Part shown: positions 6,882 through 16,093 of the stretch, in pieces
How positions within the stretch are numbered: the stretch's first letter is position 1
How the letters are laid out: each line of letters starts with the position of its first letter
Source: Stenotrophomonas sp. 704A1
Lineage (GTDB): Bacteria; Pseudomonadota; Gammaproteobacteria; Xanthomonadales; Xanthomonadaceae
Direction of reading: 5' to 3'
NCBI RefSeq assembly: GCF_030549525.1
Contig: NZ_CP130831.1
Span: 1,823,501 to 1,887,500, forward strand
Length of the DNA: 64,000 bases
Made by a program: the position numbers and the translations under genes
Notes under the pieces: model-generated
Databases searched by the model: none
What the model was told of the DNA's origin: nothing
Seen by the model: the letters and a program-made list of their open reading frames with translations, nothing else

Positions 6882-9815
6882 ATGCGGAACGCGCTTTACC
6901 TGTCGATTGCCCTCGCCCTGTCGCCCTGCAGCATGCCGCTGGCCATGGCGGCCGGTGCCGATGGCCTGGATGCTCCGGTGACCGCGCCCATCGCGGCGCA
7001 GCCGCTGGCACGCGCGCTGGAACAGTTGTCACGCAGTTCCGGCGTGCAGTTCCTGTACTCGGCCACGGGGGATGCGCGCATGGCCGGTGCGGTTCCGCGC
7101 GGAGCCACGGTGAGGCAGGCGCTGGACGCGCTGCTGGCCGGAACCGGCCTGGGGTACACCGTTGTGGATGGCAATGTGATCGCCATCGATCCGGCGCCCG
7201 CGCGCAGTGCACCGAAGCCGGCCGCCCCGCCTGCGCGTGAGGCGGAGGCCGTGGTGGCACCCACCCTGGGCACCATCAAGGTGATCGCGGCCCATGAAGT
7301 GATCGACCAGAAGAAGACCTCGCCGGTGATCAAGGATTCGGTGATCTACGACGAGATGGACAGCTATGGCGATGAAACCCTGGCCGAAAGCCTGATGGCC
7401 GCGCCGGGCCTGAGCGCGGTGGAAGATGCCGGTGAGCCGCGCTATGTGACGGTGCGCGGCGTGCAGGCCAACCTGAACTACACCACCATCGACGGCATCG
7501 CGATCGCCAGCGTGGGTGGCAGCGGTTCGGGCGAGCGCATGAACAACCTGCAGCTGATTCCCAGTGACATCGGCACCCGCACCGACATCTACAAGAGCTT
7601 CAGCGCCGAGCAGGCGCCGGACGCCATCGGCGGGGTGATCGACATCATCAGCCGCAGTGCCTTCGATCGCGCCGGCCGCTATGTGTTCGCCGACGTGGCC
7701 GGCATCTACTCCACGGCTGAAACCAATGTGGAGCGGAGCGCCGGCGGTGACCACAAGACCCTGGGGCATTTCGGCAAGAGCGCCAAGGCGGTGTTCTCCG
7801 ACCAGTTCGGTGCCGACCAGGAGTTCGGCATCGTCGCGGTGGCGCGCTATGAGCAGCGCTCGCGCAACAGCGTCAAGCGCTGGGTGGAGTCGAACTACTA
7901 CTACAACGAGGCCGGCAAGTACCTCACCGACGGCACCACCGAGCCCACCGAGGCCACGGGCTGGAACGGGCTGCGCGCGCCGGGCAACTTCAGTACCGGC
8001 ACCTACACCAACTACATCACCAATTTCGGCGGCTCGGCCAAGCTGGAGTGGAAGCCGGCGGAGGACCCGTTCTACGCCTCGCTGCTGCTGTATTCGTACC
8101 GGTTCTACGAGAACTCGACGATGAACAAGACCGATCTGTATGGCAACGCCAAGTTCCCGATCCGCAACCAGAGCGGAGACGGCGGCACCACCCAGATCAA
8201 CAGCATCTACATCAAGAACCGCCACGACCGCTGGGACCGCAGCAACCGCGGCGCCATCGCCAGCTTCAACTGGGATATCGGTGACCGCTCGCGGCTGAGC
8301 CTGCGTGGTGGCCACACCGAGGAGACCTTTCACAACACCCAGGTCTACTGGGGCGTGCGTGCCTATCCCAGCAACCTGTTTGTCGACTATGCCAACGACA
8401 GCCACGGCTTTCCGAACGCCGTCGCGGTCTCCGATTCCAGCCTGCTGACCAGCTCGGCATTCAAGCTCAACCCGGCCCAGGCCTACATCTCGCCACGTGA
8501 TGCGAAGGAGAGCATCGACAACCTGCGGGCCGACTTCAGCTACAACATCGATGCGGACGCACGCGGCTTCGGCCTGGCCACCGGCGCCGAGTACCGCCAC
8601 CTGAAGATCTGGCAGGACATCGATTTCGACTACTACAAGACCAGCGCGACCCTCAACGATTACCTCTACCCGGGCTCGACCCTGCTCGGCAGCGTTCCCG
8701 GGTTTCCGTTGATCGACAACCGCCTGTGGCATGACGAGCTGTACCCGACGCTGGGCAACAACGATGCAGCCTATCCGAACGCAGACTTCACCAGCGACTA
8801 CAAGTACGTGGAGGACATTGCCAACGCATATGTGTCGGCACACTACGCTTGGGACCGGCTGCTGCTGATCGGCGGCCTGCGCTACGACCACACCCGCTTC
8901 GATGCATTCAGTCCGTTCAGTGAGGACGGCGGGACCACCTACTCCTCGGCGTTCCGCAGGAGCAGCGGTGGCTACAACAACCTGCTGCCGTCACTGAACG
9001 CGACCTTCAAGCTGAGCGCGGACCAGCGCCTGCGTTTTTCCGCCAGCCGCACGCTGGGCCGGCCGACGCCGAGCAACATCGCCCAGGCCACCAGCACCAG
9101 CTGTGGTGATGACGAGCAGGGAGGCGGCTTCTGCACGATCAGGCAGGGCAATGCGGCGCTGGAGCCGCGTCGTTCCACCAACCTCGATCTGGCGTGGGAC
9201 CTCTACTTCAATGGCAACAATGGACTGGTCTCGGTCGCGCTGTTCGACAAGGTGATCAAGGACGACATCTATACCCTGACCACGTTCGAGAACGTCGGTG
9301 ACATCCGCTACCGGGTGACCCAGCCGATGAACACCGACGAGTCGAAGCTGCGCGGTGTCGAGCTGGCCGTGGCCAACCGCAACCTGCGCTGGGGCCGGCA
9401 GCGTTTCGACATGTATGTCAACGCCACGCGCCTGGACGGGCAGACCAACTACCGGATCAGCGATGGCAGCGAGCGCCGCCTCGATCGCCTGCTGTACCAG
9501 CCGGACTGGTCGGTGAACGGTTCGGTGATCTGGCGCATGCCGTGGCGCGATGCGCAGCTGCGTGTGTCCGGTACCTACCGCAGCCGCATGCTGGTCGACT
9601 TCGGCGATACGCAGTGGCTGGATTCCTATTACGACCCGTACATGACCTTCAACCTGGCCTTCAGCCACAAGGTCAGCCCGCACATCACGCTGAAGTACGA
9701 GGCGAAGAACCTGTTCAACACCCAGCCGACCTACAGCACCGGCCCCAATGGGCGCTTCCGTACCGAGATCGACGACTACGGCCGCTTCTTCTACTTCCAC
9801 ATCATCTACAACTGA
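6882..9815 (+). CDS. TonB-dependent receptor with signalling (STN) domain
   Basis: The 977-aa protein starts with a signal peptide (MRNALYLSIALALSPCSMPLAMAA). An STN/secretin-like domain follows at about residues 35-105 (LARALEQLSRSSGVQFLYSA...GTGLGYTVV), then a plug (ETLAESLMAAPGLSAVED, VTVRGVQANLNYTTIDGI) and a 22-strand-type barrel ending FFYFHIIYN. The STN domain marks a transducer that contacts FecR, which matches the sigma/FecR pair just upstream. An in-frame ATG at 6840 exists, but the ATG at 6882 fits the signal peptide and the AAGGA box. The gene ends 10 bases before phoD, so the substrate is probably a phosphorylated organic molecule. Confidence 0.92.
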   Translation: MRNALYLSIALALSPCSMPLAMAAGADGLDAPVTAPIAAQPLARALEQLSRSSGVQFLYSATGDARMAGAVPRGATVRQALDALLAGTGLGYTVVDGNVIAIDPAPARSAPKPAAPPAREAEAVVAPTLGTIKVIAAHEVIDQKKTSPVIKDSVIYDEMDSYGDETLAESLMAAPGLSAVEDAGEPRYVTVRGVQANLNYTTIDGIAIASVGGSGSGERMNNLQLIPSDIGTRTDIYKSFSAEQAPDAIGGVIDIISRSAFDRAGRYVFADVAGIYSTAETNVERSAGGDHKTLGHFGKSAKAVFSDQFGADQEFGIVAVARYEQRSRNSVKRWVESNYYYNEAGKYLTDGTTEPTEATGWNGLRAPGNFSTGTYTNYITNFGGSAKLEWKPAEDPFYASLLLYSYRFYENSTMNKTDLYGNAKFPIRNQSGDGGTTQINSIYIKNRHDRWDRSNRGAIASFNWDIGDRSRLSLRGGHTEETFHNTQVYWGVRAYPSNLFVDYANDSHGFPNAVAVSDSSLLTSSAFKLNPAQAYISPRDAKESIDNLRADFSYNIDADARGFGLATGAEYRHLKIWQDIDFDYYKTSATLNDYLYPGSTLLGSVPGFPLIDNRLWHDELYPTLGNNDAAYPNADFTSDYKYVEDIANAYVSAHYAWDRLLLIGGLRYDHTRFDAFSPFSEDGGTTYSSAFRRSSGGYNNLLPSLNATFKLSADQRLRFSASRTLGRPTPSNIAQATSTSCGDDEQGGGFCTIRQGNAALEPRRSTNLDLAWDLYFNGNNGLVSVALFDKVIKDDIYTLTTFENVGDIRYRVTQPMNTDESKLRGVELAVANRNLRWGRQRFDMYVNATRLDGQTNYRISDGSERRLDRLLYQPDWSVNGSVIWRMPWRDAQLRVSGTYRSRMLVDFGDTQWLDSYYDPYMTFNLAFSHKVSPHITLKYEAKNLFNTQPTYSTGPNGRFRTEIDDYGRFFYFHIIYN

Positions 9816-9825
9816 GGACGCGCGC

Positions 9826-11421
9826 GTGGATACGATCAATCGCAGGCGCTTTCTGGCGCTGGCCGGCCTGTCCGCCGTCGGCGCCTGGATGGGCACCGCC
9901 CGCGCGCTGGCGGCGCAGACCGATGCCGGCGCGCTGAATCCCCGCAACCTGCTGCTTTCGCCTCGTTTCGCCAGCACCCCCTTCACCCTGGGCGTGGCCT
10001 CGGGTGATCCGTCGGCCGACGGCGTGGTGCTGTGGACGCGGCTGGCGACCGAGCCGCTGGTGTTCGGTGGCGGCATGCCGGCGCGGCCGATGGCGGTGGA
10101 CTGGCAGCTGGCCACCGATGAGGGCATGCGCGAGGTGGTGCGACGCGGATCGGCGCTGGCCCATCCGGAACTGGGTCATGCGCTGCACGTGGAGCTGGAG
10201 GGCCTCGCCCCCGGGCGTCCGTACTGGTACCGCTTCAGCGTGGGCGGGCATGCCAGCGCGGTGGGGCGCACCTGCACGCTGCCGGCCGCCACGGCCGCCG
10301 TCGACCGGGTGCGCTTCGCGGTGGCGGGCTGCCAGCACTACGAGGAGGGGCACTACACGGCATGGCGGCACATCGCCGCCGAACCCATCGACTTCGTCTT
10401 CCACTACGGGGACTACCTCTACGAGGGCGAGAGCCAGCCAGGCGTGCGCAGGATGAACGGGCAGCCGTTCACCAACCTGCGCAACCATGTCGGCCCGCAG
10501 ATCTACACGCTGGATGACTATCGACGGCGCTACGCGCAGTACAAGAGTGATGCCGACCTGCAGGCCGCGCACGCCGCAGCCCCCTGGTTCGTGACCTTCG
10601 ACGACCACGAAGTGGACAACAACTGGGCTGCCGCCGAGGACCAGGACGACACGCCCAGCGAGGTATTCCTGCTGCGGCGGGCGCAGGCGTTCCAGGCGTA
10701 CTACGAGAACATGCCGCTGCGGCATTCGGCGTTCCCGCAGGCAGGCCACATGCAGATGTACCGTCGCGCGCGCTACGGCACGCTGATGGATCTGCATCTG
10801 CTCGATACCCGCCAGTACCGCAGCAAGCAGGCCAACATGGCGCTGCGCGAGCAGGTGGAATCACCGGCACGCAGCATCATCGGTGCCCGCCAGGAACAGT
10901 GGCTGTTCGATGGCCTGGCCGACGCCGCGCCCCGCTGGCACACCATTGCCCACCAGGTTTCGCTCGGCAACTACGCCCGCGAGAAGGACGGGCAGATCGT
11001 GACCTCCGATGACCAGTGGTCGGGCTACCTGTCCAGCCGCAGGCGCCTGCTCGACCACATCCAGCAGGTCGGCTTCGGCAACGTGGTGACCGCCTGCGGC
11101 GACGCGCATCGCCATTACGCCGGCGACCTGGTGCAGGACCATCGCGATTCGGGGGTGATTTCCAGCGAGTTCCTCGCAACCTCGATCACCTCTGGTGCCG
11201 ATGGCCAGGGCGTGGATGCATACGCCGAGAACCAGCTTGCGCACAGCCCCTACCTGAAGGCGACCACCGACAAGCGCGGCTACGTGTTGTGTGACGTGAC
11301 CCGCGAGGCGTGGATCGGCGACATGAAGACGCTCGACACCGTAATGCGCCCCAACGGCACGCTGCAGCGCTGGAAACGCTATGCCGTCGAGCATGGGCGG
11401 CCGGGATTGCAGGAGGCCTGA
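9826..11421 (+). CDS. phoD: PhoD-family alkaline phosphatase/phosphodiesterase
   Basis: The 531-aa product belongs to the PhoD metallophosphoesterase family, which releases phosphate from phosphomono- and diesters outside the cytoplasm. A twin-arginine signal NRRRFLALAGLS sits at the N-terminus, so it is exported folded. Family features include FTLGVASGDPSADGVVLWTR, the metal-ligand segments FHYGDYLYEGE, FDDHEVDNNW and the late ACGDAHRHYAGD. It starts with GTG 10 bases after the receptor stop and is therefore probably in the same sigma-dependent operon. It faces a phospholipase C gene across a hairpin. Confidence 0.92.
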   Translation: MDTINRRRFLALAGLSAVGAWMGTARALAAQTDAGALNPRNLLLSPRFASTPFTLGVASGDPSADGVVLWTRLATEPLVFGGGMPARPMAVDWQLATDEGMREVVRRGSALAHPELGHALHVELEGLAPGRPYWYRFSVGGHASAVGRTCTLPAATAAVDRVRFAVAGCQHYEEGHYTAWRHIAAEPIDFVFHYGDYLYEGESQPGVRRMNGQPFTNLRNHVGPQIYTLDDYRRRYAQYKSDADLQAAHAAAPWFVTFDDHEVDNNWAAAEDQDDTPSEVFLLRRAQAFQAYYENMPLRHSAFPQAGHMQMYRRARYGTLMDLHLLDTRQYRSKQANMALREQVESPARSIIGARQEQWLFDGLADAAPRWHTIAHQVSLGNYAREKDGQIVTSDDQWSGYLSSRRRLLDHIQQVGFGNVVTACGDAHRHYAGDLVQDHRDSGVISSEFLATSITSGADGQGVDAYAENQLAHSPYLKATTDKRGYVLCDVTREAWIGDMKTLDTVMRPNGTLQRWKRYAVEHGRPGLQEA

Positions 11422-11432
11422 ACCGGTGCACG

Positions 11433-11469
11433 CCGGTGCCGGGTCGGGCGGCGCTCGACCCGGCACCGG
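11433..11469. terminator. Bidirectional hairpin between phoD and phospholipase C
   Basis: A 14-bp perfect stem (11433-11446 with 11456-11469) with a nine-base loop lies between two convergent stop codons. There is no clear T run, so termination strength is uncertain, but placement supports a shared 3' end. Confidence 0.6.
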
Positions 11470-11478
11470 GCCCTGGGC

Positions 11479-13587
11479 TCAGCCGTGATCGAACCGCAGC
11501 GGTTCGCTGCCCATGGCCGGGTCGCTGGTACCGGGGTGGCCGTCTTCGCAGCGCCCGGCCAGGCGCAGCACGCTTCCGCCCGTGCTGATCCGCAGGTCGT
11601 ACCAGCCTGCGGTGGGCATCGGATCCCAGGCGAGCGTGGTGGATGCGCGTGCGGGAAGATCCAGCGTCTGTTCCGGCATGTGCCCCGCATAGGCGCCGGC
11701 CTGCACGCGGACGCGCTGCGCAGCATCGCCGAGGTTCATCAGCTGAAGCTGCAGCTGGCCGTCCACGCGCGCCACCGAGGCCTGCACCGCAGGGGCCTGC
11801 GTGCTGCCCTGGAAGTGGCGATGGAAGCCATTCGGGCCGAGCAGCCACAGGTCATAGCGGCCCTGTGCATCCAGTGGCCAGTGCCCGCGCAGCGGCGCGC
11901 CGGGTGCCACGGTATAGCGGCGCGGGACGGCCGCGAGCTGCAGCCGGTCGTAGATGTGCAGCACTGCGGCGGCGCCGTCGCAGGCCAGCTGCAGCTGGAT
12001 GCCCTGCGGGTCGAGCGCAGCGATCATGGCCTGCGGCCGGTAGGGCAGGGCGCGTGCCGGTCGTACGCCGGGTGCCTGGCGCGCCGCCTGCAGGCCGTCG
12101 GGCAGGGTGGGAACGGTGCGCCCGGGCAGGGCCGCCGCGCGCGCGGCGGCAGCGCTTGCATCGGGCAGGCTGCGCATGAACGGACGGGTGTCGCGCTGGG
12201 CGAAGTCGAAGGCCGCGGTCAGGTCGCCGCAGACCGCACGCCGCCACGGCGAAATGTCCGGAGCCTGCACGCCGAAGCGGCGCTCGATCAGCCGCAGGAC
12301 CGAGGTGTGGTCGTATACCTGCGAATCGACCCAGCCGCCACGGCTCCAGGGCGAGATCACATAGAGCGGCACGCGCGGGCCCAGGCCGTAGGGCCGGCCG
12401 CGCAGTGCGGCGTCATCGTACTTCGCATCGCCCGGCGCTGGATGCCGGTGGTATTCGCCTGCGGTGCTGACCGACGAGGCACCGGCCCAGCCGCCTTCGA
12501 TCGGCGAGGGCGGCGCGGGAGGCGGCACATGGTCGAAGAAACCATCGTTCTCATCGAACATCAGCAGCAGCGCGGTGCGGCTCCAGACCGCCGGGTCGGC
12601 GGTCAGTGCATCCAGCACGCGGGCGGTATAGGCCGCACCCTGGGCCGGGCTGGAGGGGCCGGGGTGTTCGCTGCCAGCAGCGTCGGCAATGATGAAGCTG
12701 ACCTGTGGCAGGCGGCCATCGAGGGCATCCTGGCGCAGCTGGTCCAGGCCGCGGGTGCTGACGCCGCGCGCGCGCAGCTGCGGGTCGTGCCCGGGCGCGC
12801 CGCGATAGGCCTGGCGGAAGGTCTCGAAGCCGGCCAGCGGGTTGTCGGTGAAGTTGTCGGCCATGTCCTGGTAGATCTGCCAGGAGACGCCTGCCTGCTG
12901 CAGGCGTTCAACATAGCTGGGCCAGCGGTAGGAATCGGGGTGGCCGCCGTGTTCGGGGAAGTTGTCGTGCGAGTTGGCGATCACCGGCCCGCCGGCACGG
13001 CCCTGGGCATCGTTGTGGCCGGTCCAGAGGAACACGCGGTTCGGGTTGGTGCCGGCCTGCATCGCGCAGTGGTAGGCATCGCAGAGGGTGAAGGCATCGG
13101 CCAGCGCGAACTGGAATGGCAGGTCGCCGCGCTGGAAGTAGGCCATCGAATGGTTCTGCTTGGCCTTCGGCCACTGCGCCATGCGCCCGTGGTCCCAGGC
13201 ACGCTGGGCATCGGGCCAGGTATGCGGCGTGCCTTCCACCCGCATGTAGCCGAAGTGCGCGGCGGTATCCAGCGGGAACGGCGCAATGGCCCGGCTGCCG
13301 CTGGCATCGGGCTGCAGCCACACGCTGCGCGTGGCGTCGCTCCCGGGCAGCGGCGATGCGGGAACCACGAACCGGTCGCCGAAGCCACGTACCCCGGGCA
13401 GGGTGCCGAAGTAGTGGTCGAACGAGCGGTTCTCCTGCATGAACACCACGATATGCTGCAGGTCCTGCAGGCTGCGGGTGTGTGCAGCGGGGGCGATCGC
13501 CGCTGCCCGGGCGATGCTGGGCAGCAGCGGCGACAGGCCGGCGGCAACGCCGGCCTGCAACAGTCGGCGTCGGCCGGGATCGGTCAC
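11479..13587 (-). CDS. Phosphocholine-type phospholipase C, Tat-exported
   Basis: This 702-aa phosphoesterase carries a Tat signal (PGRRRLLQAGVAAGLSPLL) and the family motif QENRSFDHYFGTL. Further active-site blocks are WTGHNDAQG, FDENDGFFDHVPPP and SPWSRGGWVDSQVYDHTS. About 180 C-terminal residues look like two beta-sandwich repeats (DUF756-type) found in bacterial phospholipases C. It should hydrolyse phosphatidylcholine or sphingomyelin to phosphocholine and a lipid. The GTG start at 13587 lies 10 bases after the TonB-receptor stop, so the two form an operon. Haemolytic versus non-haemolytic type cannot be decided by eye. Confidence 0.9.
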   Translation of the reverse strand: MTDPGRRRLLQAGVAAGLSPLLPSIARAAAIAPAAHTRSLQDLQHIVVFMQENRSFDHYFGTLPGVRGFGDRFVVPASPLPGSDATRSVWLQPDASGSRAIAPFPLDTAAHFGYMRVEGTPHTWPDAQRAWDHGRMAQWPKAKQNHSMAYFQRGDLPFQFALADAFTLCDAYHCAMQAGTNPNRVFLWTGHNDAQGRAGGPVIANSHDNFPEHGGHPDSYRWPSYVERLQQAGVSWQIYQDMADNFTDNPLAGFETFRQAYRGAPGHDPQLRARGVSTRGLDQLRQDALDGRLPQVSFIIADAAGSEHPGPSSPAQGAAYTARVLDALTADPAVWSRTALLLMFDENDGFFDHVPPPAPPSPIEGGWAGASSVSTAGEYHRHPAPGDAKYDDAALRGRPYGLGPRVPLYVISPWSRGGWVDSQVYDHTSVLRLIERRFGVQAPDISPWRRAVCGDLTAAFDFAQRDTRPFMRSLPDASAAAARAAALPGRTVPTLPDGLQAARQAPGVRPARALPYRPQAMIAALDPQGIQLQLACDGAAAVLHIYDRLQLAAVPRRYTVAPGAPLRGHWPLDAQGRYDLWLLGPNGFHRHFQGSTQAPAVQASVARVDGQLQLQLMNLGDAAQRVRVQAGAYAGHMPEQTLDLPARASTTLAWDPMPTAGWYDLRISTGGSVLRLAGRCEDGHPGTSDPAMGSEPLRFDHG

Positions 13588-13597
13588 AGGATCACAC

Positions 13598-15976
13598 TCA
13601 CAGGTCCACGCGGAAGGAGATGCCGACGGTGCGCGGCGCGCCGATGAAGGCGTTGTCGCGGCCGTCCACCCCTGCAAGATACCGCTTGTCGGTCAGATTG
13701 CTCACGACCAGGTTGGCGCCCATGCCTTTCAGGCGCGGCGACAGTGCCTGCAGGTCAAAGCCGATGTTGGCATTGAACACCGTGGCCGAGGGCAGCCGGT
13801 TGACGTCGGACGCATCCAGGTAGCGCTTGCCCAGGTAGCGGCCGGACAGGCCGACGTTCCAGTTCTCGCCCTGCCAGTCGGCCGACAGCACCAGGATCTG
13901 TTCGGGCTGGCCGATCACCTTGGCGCCATCGACGATGCCGAGCTGGGCATCGCGCGCGTCGTTGCCGCTGCCCAGGTACTCGGAGCGGTTGTAGGTGTAG
14001 GCGGCATTGACCCGCCAGCCGTTGTCCCAGCCGTAGCCGAACGCCGCCTCCAGGCCGTTGCTCTCGACGCCGCCGAAGTTTTCGTAGACGCCATCGGTTT
14101 CGCCCAGGTAGTCGATGCCGCTGACCAGCCCGGCCGGCAGGTAGACGATGCGGTTGTCGAACTTGATGTTGTACAGGGTGACCGAGGCGGTCAGCGGCCA
14201 GCGGCTGATGCGCATGCCCAGCTCGATGTTGTCGGCGGTTTCCGGTTCCACGTTGCGGAAGCGCTGCGGATCGGTTTCGCCGAGTACGCCGGAGGGAATG
14301 GCGGCGAAGTTCTGCGAGTAGCCGGCGAACAGCTCCATGCCTTCCACGCCGGGCGCCCAGGTGAAGCCGGTGGACAGCAGCGGATCGGACTTCGAATCGG
14401 ACTTCACGCTTTCACTGGCACCGATCACGCGGCGGCGCGACTGGTCGACGAAGAACTGCTTGACGCCCAGGCGCGCGCTGAACGGTCCGAAACGGGCGAC
14501 GTCCTCGATGTAGTACATCTGCTCGTCCACCTTGTACTTGTCTTCGAACTGCACCCAGTACGGCTGGTGGTCGAAGGCGATGTCCTGGCCCACGTTCAGC
14601 AGGCGATGCCAGTCGCGGCGTGCCGAACGGTCGAGCTTTTCCACCCACACACCGCCACGCACGGTGTTGTCGAGGCTGCCGAAGGTCTGGCGCCATTCGA
14701 GATCGGCGGTGACGCCCGCGCGGTCATTGTCGTAGTGGGTATGGCGGTAGGACTGCGCGCCCTGCACGTTGCCGGCATAGCAGTTGGGATCGTACTCGGC
14801 GCTGAAACCCAGCCGCGGCGTGCAGCTGGCCAGGCGCTGTGCGGCGCTGCCATCGGGATTGACGAAGTAGATCTGGCCGCGGTTGCTGCCACCGTAGACG
14901 GTGCTGCCACCGAGATACTCCGATTGCGGGCGACCGGCGCCATCGTCACTCACGTCGGCCAGATAGGGCGGCAGCCAGTCACCACGGCCCTGCATGCGGT
15001 GCCCATAGGCGGCCATCGACGCCTTGAATCCATTGCCGGCGTCGAACGCCGCGCGAAGGTAGCCGAAGGTGTTCTCGCGCAGTGCGCGCGAGCCGGAGCG
15101 GTAGTTCTGGTCCAGATAGGGGATGCCGGTCAGGGTGCCGACCAGGGCATCGTGCTCGGGATCGGTGGCGAAGCTGCCCGGCGACACGCTGGTGTACTCC
15201 GGCTCGTCAGCGTCGTTGTAGGACAGATACCCGGTGAGGGTCCAGCGGTCCAGTTCGGTGATGAACTTGCCGGCGATGTGATCGTTGCGGGTGTGACCGG
15301 TACCGTCGATCCAGTCGTGCACGCGTGCCGAAGACGCGCTGATCCACGCCCGGGTATGGCCGCCGAGCAGGCCGGTGTCGTAGCGCACGTAGTACTTGCG
15401 GGCTTCATTGTCGCCGGCACCGACCACCATGCGCAGGCGACTGTCCTGCAGTGGATCGCTGGTGAGGAAATTCAGGGTGCCACCCAGCGCTTCGTTCGAG
15501 CGCGACGAGATGTCGGCCGTGCCCTGGCTCACTTCCACGGTTTCCAGGTCCAATGTATCGATGTAGCGGTTGGCCAGCGAGCCCCCGCCGTAGCCGGAGC
15601 CGCCATTGGGCAGGCCGTCGATGGTGGTGCCGATCTGCTGGGTATCGCGGTTGGTGACGAAGCCGCGCATGCTGATCTGGGTGCCCCACACCGACGAACC
15701 GGTGGCATCGGCTTCGCTGACCACCACGCCGGGCACTTCGTTGAGCGCACCATTGACGCTGCTCAGCACGGTCTGCCGGTTCAGCGTTTCCTGGCGGACC
15801 GAGGTCTTGGCGTAGCTGGTGGCCTGGCCGATCACCTGCACCTGGTCGAGGGTACGGGCATCGACGCTGCGCGTATCGGCGGCCTCGCCCTGCGGTGCTT
15901 CGGCCAGGGCGTCCAGCGCAGGGGCGATCAGCAGGGCAAGCAGCGAGACACGGGGAAAACGCGCGATCGTTCGCAT
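13598..15976 (-). CDS. TonB-dependent receptor paired with phospholipase C
   Basis: The 792-aa outer-membrane receptor has a signal peptide (RVSLLALLIAPALDALA), a TonB-box-like DQVQVIGQA, a plug domain (VNGALNEVPGVVVSEADATG, GTTIDGLPNGGSGYGGG) and a barrel. It lacks the N-terminal STN domain, so it transports without signalling through FecR. It is the first gene of a pair with phospholipase C and probably imports a product of that enzyme or a related phospho-compound. The ATG at 15976 is preceded by GGAGGAG and AAGG boxes. Confidence 0.9.
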   Translation of the reverse strand: MRTIARFPRVSLLALLIAPALDALAEAPQGEAADTRSVDARTLDQVQVIGQATSYAKTSVRQETLNRQTVLSSVNGALNEVPGVVVSEADATGSSVWGTQISMRGFVTNRDTQQIGTTIDGLPNGGSGYGGGSLANRYIDTLDLETVEVSQGTADISSRSNEALGGTLNFLTSDPLQDSRLRMVVGAGDNEARKYYVRYDTGLLGGHTRAWISASSARVHDWIDGTGHTRNDHIAGKFITELDRWTLTGYLSYNDADEPEYTSVSPGSFATDPEHDALVGTLTGIPYLDQNYRSGSRALRENTFGYLRAAFDAGNGFKASMAAYGHRMQGRGDWLPPYLADVSDDGAGRPQSEYLGGSTVYGGSNRGQIYFVNPDGSAAQRLASCTPRLGFSAEYDPNCYAGNVQGAQSYRHTHYDNDRAGVTADLEWRQTFGSLDNTVRGGVWVEKLDRSARRDWHRLLNVGQDIAFDHQPYWVQFEDKYKVDEQMYYIEDVARFGPFSARLGVKQFFVDQSRRRVIGASESVKSDSKSDPLLSTGFTWAPGVEGMELFAGYSQNFAAIPSGVLGETDPQRFRNVEPETADNIELGMRISRWPLTASVTLYNIKFDNRIVYLPAGLVSGIDYLGETDGVYENFGGVESNGLEAAFGYGWDNGWRVNAAYTYNRSEYLGSGNDARDAQLGIVDGAKVIGQPEQILVLSADWQGENWNVGLSGRYLGKRYLDASDVNRLPSATVFNANIGFDLQALSPRLKGMGANLVVSNLTDKRYLAGVDGRDNAFIGAPRTVGISFRVDL

Positions 15977-16068
15977 CGAAACCGGACCTTGAGGAGGAGA
16001 AAGTCCGGGAGTGTCGGCAGCGCCGATGACATGGCGGTGACGCGCAGATGCAGGGCGTGTGTTGTGTG

Positions 16069-16092
16069 ACCGGCTGCAGCCGCGCAGCCGGT
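16069..16092 (-). terminator. Hairpin after the cytochrome gene
   Basis: An 8-bp stem, ACCGGCTG (16069-16076) with CAGCCGGT (16085-16092), lies immediately after the cytochrome stop codon. No T tract follows in the - direction. It may attenuate read-through into the receptor gene 117 bases downstream. Confidence 0.4.
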
Positions 16093-16093
16093 T

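Noticed and set aside
11485..16069. Two long + strand open frames (720 and 876 codons) over phospholipase C and the TonB receptor
   Set aside because: Mirror frames of genes with clear family motifs on the - strand.
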